A stretch of 5,744 nt of DNA from an uncultured Clostridium sp. (GTDB taxonomy: Bacteria > Bacillota > Clostridia > Lachnospirales > Anaerotignaceae): NCBI GenBank assembly GCA_947246775.1, contig CAMXTM010000148.1, forward strand, positions 1 through 5,744, given 5' to 3'. The position numbers were made by a program, and so were the translations under genes. This document shows, in pieces, positions 1-5,207 of this stretch (the stretch's first letter is position 1; every line of letters starts with the position of its first letter). Under the pieces are notes generated by a model. That model was not told the origin of the DNA, did no database searches, and saw only the letters and a list, made by a program, of their open reading frames with translations.

Positions 1-10
1 ATATCCCTTT

Positions 11-82
11 CCACGCTTGTTGGGGAATGCCCCAAACCCCTAGTACAAATTTTTTGAAATTTGTAAAACACCTTCGGCGTGG
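11..82. repeat. Clamped multi-hairpin (cruciform-like) sequence
   Basis: An outer 6-bp clamp, CCACGC (11-16) and GCGTGG (77-82), encloses two perfect hairpins. The first is TTGGGG/CCCCAA (20-25 and 30-35, 4-nt loop). The second is TACAAATTT/AAATTTGTA (44-52 and 57-65, 4-nt loop). A CCTTCGG turn sits next to the right clamp arm. It is far more GC-rich than the surrounding DNA. Such folds occur at transfer origins, single-strand origins, ends of single-strand transposons and dispersed repeats. Nothing here decides between these. Confidence 0.6.
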
Positions 83-590
83 CAAAACCATAAAAATACA
101 AATAAAAAAATCGGGAAAACGACATAAAATAATTTTCTCATTTTATTCTATTGATTGGTATTTTTCTATTTACTTTTTTCTATTTGATACCCCAACATTT
201 CTTTTTTTTGCTTTAGCATATTTCTGATAAATTTGCTATTTTTCTACCAAATAATATTTGATATTGTTATTACAATTCTTTTACTTTGGAGAACTTTTTA
301 TAAGCACTTTTTTCAAAAAATATTTTCGCTTTTTTATGTTTTACAAATTCTTTATTCATAACATATTTAAATTATTTTCTTGTTCAATCAAAGATAATAT
401 TCCCTGTTGCTTAAGAAAGTTATATAAAAACAATTTTCTGTTTTTGTGTCCATTTTGTTAAGAAAGATGTGTTCCTTTAAAAATTAACAACCAAAATATC
501 AGAAGTTTAAATACTGTTGCTAACATGGAAAGAGCAAAAAAGTTATTTTTGTAATTTGGCTAATATCATAGTTTTTTTAAAAAAATAAAC
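83..590. other. Gene-free A/T-rich stretch
   Basis: About 500 bases of homopolymer-rich A/T DNA. Open frames exist on the plus strand, but their translations are Phe/Leu/Ile/Lys-rich artefacts of base composition, without ribosome binding sites. A short direct repeat TTAAGAAAG (411-419 and 460-468) is the only further pattern. No credible gene, RNA or terminator was seen. Confidence 0.6.
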
Positions 591-633
591 TTGTGTCATT
601 TGCTATACTATGTTATATTTATGATAAAGGAAG
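591..633 (+). promoter_or_regulatory. Promoter and ribosome binding site of the Rpn-family gene
   Basis: Two overlapping sigma-70-type solutions are visible. One is TTGTGT (591-596), a 17-nt spacer and TATATT (614-619). The other is an extended -10, TGC-TATACT (601-609), with a weak -35. The second leaves a roughly 27-nt leader that includes the Shine-Dalgarno sequence AAAGGAAG (626-633), 9 nt before the ATG, and so fits better. The site is read by eye and untested. Confidence 0.5.
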
Positions 634-642
634 TGTGCTGAA

Positions 643-1464
643 ATGAGTTTTAACCCTAATTATTTACCAAAATCAGATGTTGTTTTTACTGTAATGTTTT
701 TAAATAAGGAACTTTGTGAAAGAACATTGGAAGCTATTGTTGGAAAACATATAGAGCTTGTCGACATTGTAGCAGAATATAAAAATGATTTACACAAAGC
801 TGCTTTAAATTCCATTTATTTTGATATAAAAACGAGAGCAGTAGACGGACGGATTGTTACATTAGATTTGCAAAGAGTTTATAGTAAAGATAGAATTAGA
901 AACAGAACAATATTTTATGCTTGTAGAGAAATTGCTTCTCAAAAGGTCGAAAAAAGTAAATATGAAAATTTAAAAAGTGTCATTGTTACTTTTATATTGA
1001 CAGAAGCTCCACTAAAACATACTACTTTTAACCGAAAAATAAAATTGGTAGAAGAAGAAACAGGAAAAGTATATAGTGATTTATTGACGATACATGAAAT
1101 AAATATCAGACATATTTCAAAAAAACATAGTCAAGAAATGCAAATATTAAAACATTTTTTTGAAATAGATACAGAAAAAAGTTATCAGAAATTTGTTTTA
1201 GATTATGCACAAACACAATTAGGAGCATTACTTTTAGGGGCATATGATACTGCTGTTTCTGACCCATCTGTATTGGATTATTTGAGTGAGGAGGATAAGT
1301 ATATGATTCGTTTAAGTGAAGAAGAAAGATTGCTGGAGCGTGCAGAAGGAAGACAAGAAGAACGTATTGAAATTGCTAAAAAATTGTTAAGTCAAAATAT
1401 GGATATTGTATTTATTTCTTCTATAACTGGCTTATCCGAAAAAGAACTTGAATTTTTAAATTAA
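643..1464 (+). CDS. Rpn/PDDEXK_2-family PD-(D/E)XK nuclease (putative transposase)
   Basis: A 273-residue protein of the family annotated as recombination-promoting nuclease or PD-(D/E)XK nuclease family transposase. The N-terminal half (about 8-130) is the nuclease fold. The core is a first acidic residue D61 in YFDIKTRA, followed by D75-L-Q77 in TLDLQR, then a basic helix with R84, R86 and R88. The family's usual E-x-Q is D-x-Q here. The C-terminus (about 225-273) has the family's typical charged helix (ERAEGRQEERIEIAKKLL) and a closing TGLSEKELEFL motif. The start is supported by AAAGGAAG 9 nt upstream. The gene is monocistronic, with its own promoter and terminator. Family members are DNA endonucleases linked to RecA-independent recombination and, in some bacteria, to phage defence. 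The family assignment is firm, the biological role inferred. Confidence 0.85.
   Translation: MSFNPNYLPKSDVVFTVMFLNKELCERTLEAIVGKHIELVDIVAEYKNDLHKAALNSIYFDIKTRAVDGRIVTLDLQRVYSKDRIRNRTIFYACREIASQKVEKSKYENLKSVIVTFILTEAPLKHTTFNRKIKLVEEETGKVYSDLLTIHEINIRHISKKHSQEMQILKHFFEIDTEKSYQKFVLDYAQTQLGALLLGAYDTAVSDPSVLDYLSEEDKYMIRLSEEERLLERAEGRQEERIEIAKKLLSQNMDIVFISSITGLSEKELEFLN
1303..1464 (+). CDS. Possible internal in-frame product: 53-residue C-terminal Rpn fragment
   Basis: Inside the Rpn gene, a consensus AGGAGG (1289-1294) lies 8 nt before an in-frame ATG (1303, residue M221). This site is stronger than the gene's own AAAGGAAG. It would yield a 53-residue protein, MIRLSEEERL... to ...SEKELEFLN, that is the whole C-terminal helix/TGLS module without the nuclease core. 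The Shine-Dalgarno sequence depends on two adjacent GAG codons for E216-E217. GAG is otherwise rare here (4 of about 29 Glu codons by my count). In E. coli, rpn genes have been reported to make such short C-terminal proteins from internal starts, which restrain the toxic full-length protein. Expression here is inference. Confidence 0.5.
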   Translation: MIRLSEEERLLERAEGRQEERIEIAKKLLSQNMDIVFISSITGLSEKELEFLN

Positions 1465-1488
1465 ATTTTTAAATATTAGGACAAGGCA

Positions 1489-1531
1489 GAACAAGGAATA
1501 TAGTTTTTGTATTTCTTGTTCTTTTACTTTT
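1489..1531 (+). terminator. Intrinsic terminator after the Rpn-family gene
   Basis: A 12-bp stem GAACAAGGAATA (1489-1500) pairs with TATTTCTTGTTC (1510-1521), with one G-T wobble and a 9-nt loop. It is followed by a T-rich run (TTTTACTTTT). It begins 24 nt after the stop codon, a normal position for a rho-independent terminator. Confidence 0.65.
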
Positions 1532-1555
1532 GTAAATACCTCCTATTATTTTTTT

Positions 1556-1655
1556 CAAGTATTGTAGATACAAGCTATCTAAATGTTATTTTTCTTTTGT
1601 TGATACTTTTTATCTTTCCTTTTACATTTATTCTTTCAAACGTTATAGTTACAGC
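1556..1655 (-). repeat. Diverged ~100-bp repeat, copy A
   Basis: Aligns along its length with copy B (2100-2198), needing only about two single-base gaps. Shared blocks include TTGTA-ATACAA, AATG-TATTTTT, TTGAT-TTTTTA and CTTTCAAA-GTT-TA-TACA. The minus-strand reading keeps the word TFER in both copies. On the minus strand, just after this copy, an AGGAGG (complement of 1538-1543) remains where copy B has a degraded form. It looks like the 3' tail of a duplicated unit that also contains the antirepressor remnant. Confidence 0.45.
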
Positions 1656-1807
1656 TTCGCTAATAATCATTTTACATACTGATTGTCTTTTGACAGCATT
1701 TTTACTACTCTACATTAAAATTTTGTATGTACTATTTTCTGTTAAAACTATGTTTCTTGATTTCCTTCAAGGAGCGTAATAATGTTACGACCCTTTTCGC
1801 CTTTATT
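1656..1807 (-). pseudogene. Decayed BRO-type phage antirepressor fragment, copy 2
   Basis: The minus-strand reading gives NKGEKGRNIITLLEGNQET, then a stop where the family has Trp. After a frame change it gives LTENSTYKILM, a stop where Gln is usual, then SSKNAVKRQSVCKMII. This matches the BRO N-domain pattern N-x-x-T-L-x-G-N-Q-E-x-W-F-L-T-E-x-G-x-Y-E-V-L-M-Q-S-S-K-P-x-A-K-Q. The N-terminal part (the DVAEW..HSN segment) is missing. It is broken by several stops and one frameshift, so it is not functional. It sits immediately downstream, on the minus strand, of the better preserved copy. Homology is judged from memory of the family. Confidence 0.55.
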
Positions 1808-1824
1808 GTAAAATTACTTAATCA

Positions 1825-2080
1825 TTTTAACTTTTTTTAAAATTGTTTTGTAATAAAATTTCTATTTTTCATCAACACCTCATATACACCACATCCTGTT
1901 AAAACTCAGGCAGTATAAGCATTGTTTAGAGTGCCTATTCGTACAATTTTTTCCTCATCATCTATTGCTTTTAACATATACTACTATTACTATGAGTAAT
2001 CCATTCTACAACTTCTTTTGCCAAAAATAAGGGAGTTTTAAAATCTCTATTTACTTTTTAGTAAAAACCGTTAAAATTAG
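1825..2080 (-). pseudogene. Decayed BRO-type phage antirepressor, copy 1
   Basis: Reading the minus strand from about 2078 gives NFNG, a stop, then KTPLFLAKEVVEWITHSNSS, a one-base frame change, MLKAIDDEEKIVRIGTLNN, then VLTGCGVYEVLMKNRNFITK and QF-stop-KKLK. This follows the BRO N-terminal domain of prophage antirepressors nearly residue by residue: LFLAKDVAEWIEHSN, a D-E-x-E-K turn, WFLTEDGVYEVLMQSRKPIAKQFKK. The Trp before VLT has become TGA and a Lys codon has become TAA, so the gene is dead. Intact relatives bind DNA or repressor during prophage induction. No C-terminal KilAC or ANT domain can be traced. The match is strong by pattern, but no search could be run. Confidence 0.7.
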
Positions 2081-2099
2081 AATACCCTTATTTTCTTCC

Positions 2100-2198
2100 A
2101 AAGTGTTGTACATACAACGTTTCTGAATGCTATTTTTTTTCATTGATGTTTTTTACCTTTTTACTTCACTTGCTCTTTCAAAGGTTGTAACTACAAAC
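2100..2198 (-). repeat. Diverged ~100-bp repeat, copy B
   Basis: Partner of copy A (1556-1655), about 545 bp away, in direct orientation. On the minus strand it lies just upstream of antirepressor copy 1, as copy A lies downstream of copy 2. It reads VVTTFERASEVKR before a stop. The arrangement suggests that unit tails and antirepressor domains were duplicated in tandem and then decayed. Low sequence complexity makes the exact identity hard to judge by eye. Confidence 0.45.
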
Positions 2199-2264
2199 GC
2201 TTCCAAACATTATTGTTATTTTATTGGTATTGAATGGTTTTAAAAATGGCATTTCCCTTGTCAA

Positions 2265-2295
2265 CTAAAAAACAGAAACGTGACACGTTTCTGTT
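2265..2295 (-). terminator. Intrinsic terminator of the minus-strand module
   Basis: A perfect 12-bp dyad: AACAGAAACGTG (2271-2282), one base, CACGTTTCTGTT (2284-2295). Read on the minus strand, the stem runs into a six-base T run (complement of 2267-2272). It starts 21 nt past the stop of the 77-residue gene, as expected for its rho-independent terminator. The near-absence of a spacer means the real loop must open the central GTGACAC. Confidence 0.75.
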
Positions 2296-2316
2296 ATAGG
2301 TAATCAAGGAAAAACT

Positions 2317-2550
2317 CTACCAGCGAAAACTGGAGTGTATTCCTTTTTTATTTAGATATTCTTGTCTTGCTTTCTCTTTTTCTTCTTCAGTAGGTGCAGT
2401 TTTATACTTTGTATACAATTCTCTCATTATCAAACTATCTAATTTCTGTTCTAAACCTTTTTTTATTTCTAGCCATAAATTTTCTTGTTCAAAAATAAAA
2501 TATTTGGTAAGTGCAATAAAAAGTTCTTGTGAAATCTGTACGTTTTTCAT
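2317..2550 (-). CDS. Conserved small mobile-element protein of unknown function
   Basis: A 77-residue, charged, soluble-looking protein with no signal peptide or membrane segment. The N-terminal part (1-40) is predicted helical (MKNVQISQELFIALTKYFI...). The C-terminal part (about 43-77) has RELYTKYKTAPTEEEKEKAR, EYLNKKGI and a terminal FRW. I recognise this as a small family frequent in clostridial integrative elements, sometimes labelled 'complexin-2' by chance similarity. No function is known to me. Translation is unusual: AAGGAG (complement of 2565-2570) lies 14 nt before this ATG but only 4 nt before an ATG-GAT-TGA mini-frame ending one base ahead of it. Transcription ends at a strong terminator 21 nt downstream. 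It may be read from the repA side through the hairpin array or from a promoter within that array. Confidence 0.75.
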   Translation of the reverse strand: MKNVQISQELFIALTKYFIFEQENLWLEIKKGLEQKLDSLIMRELYTKYKTAPTEEEKEKARQEYLNKKGIHSSFRW

Positions 2551-2574
2551 ATCAATCCATCAATCTCCTTATCC

Positions 2575-2620
2575 AAGACCGCAATTCAACTCCGCAAAAT
2601 TTTAAAAAAATTGCGGTCTT
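2575..2620. repeat. Array hairpin 1 (AAGACCGCAATT dyad)
   Basis: Perfect 12-bp inverted repeat: AAGACCGCAATT (2575-2586) and AATTGCGGTCTT (2609-2620), with a 22-nt spacer. The spacer contains a second CCGCAA (2592-2597) that could pair with the same TTGCGG arm (2611-2616). On the minus strand it ends only 4 nt before the AAGGAG of the 77-residue gene and has no T run, so it is not a simple terminator. Confidence 0.7.
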
Positions 2621-2786
2621 CCCTTTGTAACAATTTTATCCAATATTTCATCAATACTAACAAAAAATATTTATAAAATCTATCCATTTTTTACATATAC
2701 TTATCAATCTTTTCTGTTAATAATACTAAAAACACTTGTAAAATCTATATATTTTTCATAACTGGTTATCTATCCTTTTATCAAGT

Positions 2787-2830
2787 CCGCAAGACCGCAA
2801 AGTTCTAATTTTGCAACCTTGCGGTCTTGC
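2787..2830. repeat. Array hairpin 2 (GCAAGACCGCAA dyad)
   Basis: Perfect 12-bp inverted repeat: GCAAGACCGCAA (2789-2800) and TTGCGGTCTTGC (2819-2830). The left side carries two CCGCAA (2787 and 2795, 8 bp apart). The right side carries TTGCAA then TTGCGG (2811 and 2819, again 8 bp apart). A short T run follows on the plus strand, but there is no plus-strand gene here to terminate. Confidence 0.7.
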
Positions 2831-2987
2831 TTTTTGGAAAATAATATTCTATAAATATCAATGCAAATTTTCTATATAATTTATATATTTTTTATATTAA
2901 ATAATTAATATTCTTGTCAATAACAACAAAAAAATTATTAAAATATATATTTTTTATAAATATTTGCTATTTTCTTATTAAGAGTTC

Positions 2988-3047
2988 AAGACCGCAAAAT
3001 TTTTATATTTTTTGCAACCTTGCAACTTTTTGCAATGTTGCGGACTT
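2988..3047. repeat. Array hairpin 3 with TTGCRR iterations
   Basis: AAGACCGCAA (2988-2997) pairs with TTGCGGACTT (3038-3047) with one mismatch. The right side holds four TTGCAA/TTGCGG units at 3012, 3020, 3030 and 3038 (spacings 8, 10 and 8). The right arm touches the first base of the stop codon of the ATPase gene, so the array begins exactly where that gene ends. Confidence 0.6.
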
Positions 3048-4009
3048 CATTTATTAAATTCCCAATACCACAAATCATTAATTTTTTTTGCTTTTATTTT
3101 TAATTCTCTTTTTGCACTTTCTAATGTCCTTTTAGAAATACCTTTTTCATTAGCCATATTGAATATTTCACTGCTTTGTACCATATTTGAATTTTCTGAA
3201 AGCTTTTGGAACATTTGTTTTGCTTGTTCCAACTTATTTGCTTTTGGAACAATTCCACCTAATACTTCATCAGCAGTAATTTCATAATCTCCTAACCATT
3301 CAAATCCTTCTTCTGATAGTCGAAATGCCTTAGAATGTCCAAATGCTGCAATATTATTTTTTATTTGAACCACAGCTCCCATATCAGCTTGTCCTTGTAT
3401 TCTGCCTACTAGTATCACACTTCTTGCTACTGCAAAAAAGTCAATAGAGCCCATACCTCTATATACCGCTTTATTTCCTGCTACCTTATTCATATGACCA
3501 ATCAAAAGAATGGCACATTTATATTTTTCTGCCAACAGTCCTAATCGCTTCGTTATATTTCTTGCTTCATTTGCCCTATTCATATCCATTCCTCCGCCCA
3601 AATAGGCTTGTATTGGGTCTAATATAAGCACTTTTGCATTTGTTTGTATCAAAGCCTTTTCTAATCTTTCATCTGTCATAGATAATAATTTATTGCTTTC
3701 ATCAATAACCAATATTCTACTACAATCTGCTTCTGCACTTTCTAGCCTTGGCTTTACTGTATCTGCAAGACCATCTTCTGCTGTTTGATATATAATATTT
3801 ACAGGTTTTTGTGTCATTGTTTCATTTTCTAATACCTCACCTTTTGACAGTTTTGCTGCTATATTTAGTGCAAGTGTTGTTTTACCGTCGCCAGGGTCGC
3901 CTTGAATAATGGTTAATTTTCCATAAGGAATAAAGGGATACCAAAGCCATTCTATTTGCTGTGATTGAACATCTGACATTTTAATGATTTTTAAACTTGT
4001 TTCTTCCAT
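3047..4009 (-). CDS. RepA-like AAA ATPase (AAA_25 / RecA-fold helicase family)
   Basis: A 320-residue cytoplasmic ATPase. The Walker A motif is GDPGDGKTT (37-45) and the Walker B strand VLILDPIQAY (127-136, acidic D131). Both are typical of the AAA_25/RepA group, which are hexameric RecA-fold motors of plasmids, phages and integrative elements. A GHMNK motif (171-175) and RGMGSIDFFAVAR (184-196) follow, as in relatives. The last ~60 residues (SSEIFNMANEKGISKRTL...WYWEF) look like a winged-helix DNA-binding domain. The start is fixed by GGAGG 7 nt upstream. It lies 125 bp downstream of the integrase gene on the same strand, behind a bulged hairpin. A replicative helicase or initiator-accessory role is inferred from family and from the repeat array directly downstream. 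It could instead be a regulator or a recombination motor. Confidence 0.85.
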   Translation of the reverse strand: MEETSLKIIKMSDVQSQQIEWLWYPFIPYGKLTIIQGDPGDGKTTLALNIAAKLSKGEVLENETMTQKPVNIIYQTAEDGLADTVKPRLESAEADCSRILVIDESNKLLSMTDERLEKALIQTNAKVLILDPIQAYLGGGMDMNRANEARNITKRLGLLAEKYKCAILLIGHMNKVAGNKAVYRGMGSIDFFAVARSVILVGRIQGQADMGAVVQIKNNIAAFGHSKAFRLSEEGFEWLGDYEITADEVLGGIVPKANKLEQAKQMFQKLSENSNMVQSSEIFNMANEKGISKRTLESAKRELKIKAKKINDLWYWEFNK

Positions 4010-4056
4010 AAAAAGTCCTCCATTATTTATAAAATTTTATTGCTACAATGAAGAAC

Positions 4057-4097
4057 CTCTGTTATACTTATATTTGTGGATATATAAGATAACAGAG
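4057..4097. promoter_or_regulatory. Bulged 16-bp hairpin between integrase and ATPase genes
   Basis: CTCTGTTAT (4057-4065), a bulged A, CTTATAT (4067-4073), an 8-nt loop, then ATATAAG (4082-4088) and ATAACAGAG (4089-4097). A T run (ATTTTT) follows on the plus strand only, so as a terminator it would face towards the integrase gene. On the minus strand it lies in the leader of the ATPase gene. The loop and upper stem contain ATATCCACA on the minus strand (complement of 4075-4083), 8 of 9 to the DnaA box TTATCCACA. It could be a terminator, operator or origin element. Confidence 0.5.
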
Positions 4098-4119
4098 ATT
4101 TTTCAGTTATCATAGGTCT

Positions 4120-4137
4120 TAACAGTTGCTGCTGTTA
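4120..4137. repeat. Small dyad overlapping the integrase stop codon
   Basis: TAACAG (4120-4125), a 6-nt loop, CTGTTA (4132-4137). The right arm contains the integrase stop codon. The same AACAG word recurs in the neighbouring hairpin (4091-4095). There is no T run on either side, so it is probably too weak to terminate alone. It may be a protein-binding site or chance. Confidence 0.3.
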
Positions 4138-5193
4138 GGACTTATTTTTTTCGCTATCAATCAAATCTGCTATCTTTCTTTGTTGGTTTGGATATAAATG
4201 CCCATAAGTATTTAATGTAATTCGTATATCTTTATGTCCTAATCTTTCTTTTATTAAAATAGGGTCAACACCTTTATTGATAAGATATGCCACGTGTGAA
4301 TGTCTTGTATCGTGCACACGAATACGCTTTACTCCTGCTTTCTCTATATGACGTTTCATTTTATGCTGTACTGCTTCTTGAACTATCGGAAAAAGTCTTT
4401 CCTCATCTGGCATACCATAATATCTATCAATAAAGCATTTTATTTCCTGTTTTAAAAATTCTGGTATTTCTATTACTCTTATTGATTGTTTTGTTTTTGG
4501 TTCTGTAATGATATCTTGTCTATTTGTTCGGTAATAAGTTTTAGTGATATTAATTTGATTTTTCTCAAAATTAATATCTTGTTTTGTCAATGCTAACAAT
4601 TCTCCTATTCTACAACCTGTCCAAAAAAGAATTTCAAAAATAATATAGTATCGTGTTCCTTGCTCTATTGTTTGAATAAATTTTTGATATTCTTCTATCG
4701 TCCAAAAATCTAAACTTCTCGCATCAAAACTCCCCATTCGTTTTACCTTTTTACATGGATTAACTGCTAAGTCGTATATTCGGGAAGCATGAGTAAACAA
4801 ACAAATTAACTGATTTTGAATCATTCTTAAATATGCTTCTGAAAATCCCTTTGTTTGCATTTCATTTTGCCATTGTATGATTTGGGAAGCTGTAATTTCA
4901 TTCATCTTTTGACTTCCAAAATAAGGAATAATATGTTGCTCCATCATATATTTCTTGTTTTTTATAGTGCGGTCTTTCAATTCATTTTGTTTGTCATCAA
5001 AGTAAATGTCTACAAACTCACTTAATTTCATGTCCATACTTCTATTATTATTTAACTTTTTCTGTCGCTCAAATTCTAAGGCATCTCGTTTTGTTTCAAA
5101 ACCTCTTTTTCTCTTTTTTTTCTTTTCTCCTTTTACATTTGTTTCAAACCATTGAGCAGTCCATTTTTTGGTATCTTTTTCTTTGTAAGCCAT
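4135..5193 (-). CDS. int: Tyrosine recombinase, Tn916/phage-type integrase
   Basis: A 352-residue site-specific recombinase that integrates and, with the excisionase, excises the element. Domains in order: an AP2-like arm-binding domain (about 1-48: AYKEKDTKKWTAQWFETN, then a Lys/Arg-rich strand), a SAM-like core-binding domain (about 57-147: LSEFVDIYFDD to NPCKKV), and the catalytic domain (about 163-345). Catalytic residues are all present: R195 in TGCRIGE, a lysine at K233 or K235 in EPKTKQSIR, H294 and R297 in VHDTRHSH, H320 in LGH, and nucleophile Y330 in NTYGHL. Length is normal for the family. The start has AAGGAG 6 nt upstream. It follows the excisionase gene by 14 bp, so the two are almost certainly co-transcribed. 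No attachment site could be identified in the window. Confidence 0.95.
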   Translation of the reverse strand: MAYKEKDTKKWTAQWFETNVKGEKKKKRKRGFETKRDALEFERQKKLNNNRSMDMKLSEFVDIYFDDKQNELKDRTIKNKKYMMEQHIIPYFGSQKMNEITASQIIQWQNEMQTKGFSEAYLRMIQNQLICLFTHASRIYDLAVNPCKKVKRMGSFDARSLDFWTIEEYQKFIQTIEQGTRYYIIFEILFWTGCRIGELLALTKQDINFEKNQINITKTYYRTNRQDIITEPKTKQSIRVIEIPEFLKQEIKCFIDRYYGMPDEERLFPIVQEAVQHKMKRHIEKAGVKRIRVHDTRHSHVAYLINKGVDPILIKERLGHKDIRITLNTYGHLYPNQQRKIADLIDSEKNKS

Positions 5194-5207
5194 AGTATTC
5201 TCCTTTT

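Larger units (their letters stand above)
2551..3046. other. Non-coding hairpin and AT-repeat array between repA-like gene and small gene
   Basis: About 500 bases without a gene. They contain about 2.3 copies of a roughly 200-bp unit. Each unit has one GC-richer hairpin built from CCGCAA/TTGCGG arms, then two diverged ~65-75-bp AT-rich repeats. The AT repeats begin near 2642, 2706, 2843 and 2908, that is 64-65 bp within a unit and 201-202 bp between units. Their shared core reads TNTAAAATNTATNNATTTTT in the best copies. A DnaA-box-like TTATCCAAT (2636-2644, 7 of 9) lies in the first spacer. The content resembles an iteron-bearing replication origin next to its initiator-type gene, which is inference. 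Confidence 0.55.

Noticed and set aside
359..420. Minus-strand reading FLKQQGILSLIEQENNL as a possible gene remnant
   Set aside because: About 20 codons only, no recognised family, no start or ribosome binding site; could be chance.
27..461. Two plus-strand open frames of about 66 residues
   Set aside because: Phe/Leu/Lys-rich translations caused by T- and A-rich DNA, no ribosome binding site, and the first starts inside the hairpin structure.
1507..1779. 90-residue hydrophobic open frame suggesting a membrane protein
   Set aside because: Starts with TTG inside the terminator, has no ribosome binding site, and is antisense to the decayed antirepressor remnants; hydrophobicity follows from T-rich DNA.
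2271..2295. The perfect 12-bp dyad as an operator or attachment-site core
   Set aside because: Position just after a stop codon plus a T run on the minus strand fits a terminator better.
2575..3047. CRISPR array or integron attC cassettes
   Set aside because: Repeats are too long, too few and diverged, spacers are themselves repeats rather than unique, no cas genes are seen, and the arms do not carry the attC core sites.
3012..3287. Plus-strand 91-residue open frame
   Set aside because: Antisense to the 3' end of the well-supported ATPase gene, with no ribosome binding site.
4010..4134. Attachment site downstream of the integrase
   Set aside because: Element ends often lie beside int, but the next gene continues on the same strand and looks part of the module, and no matching direct repeat was found elsewhere in the window.
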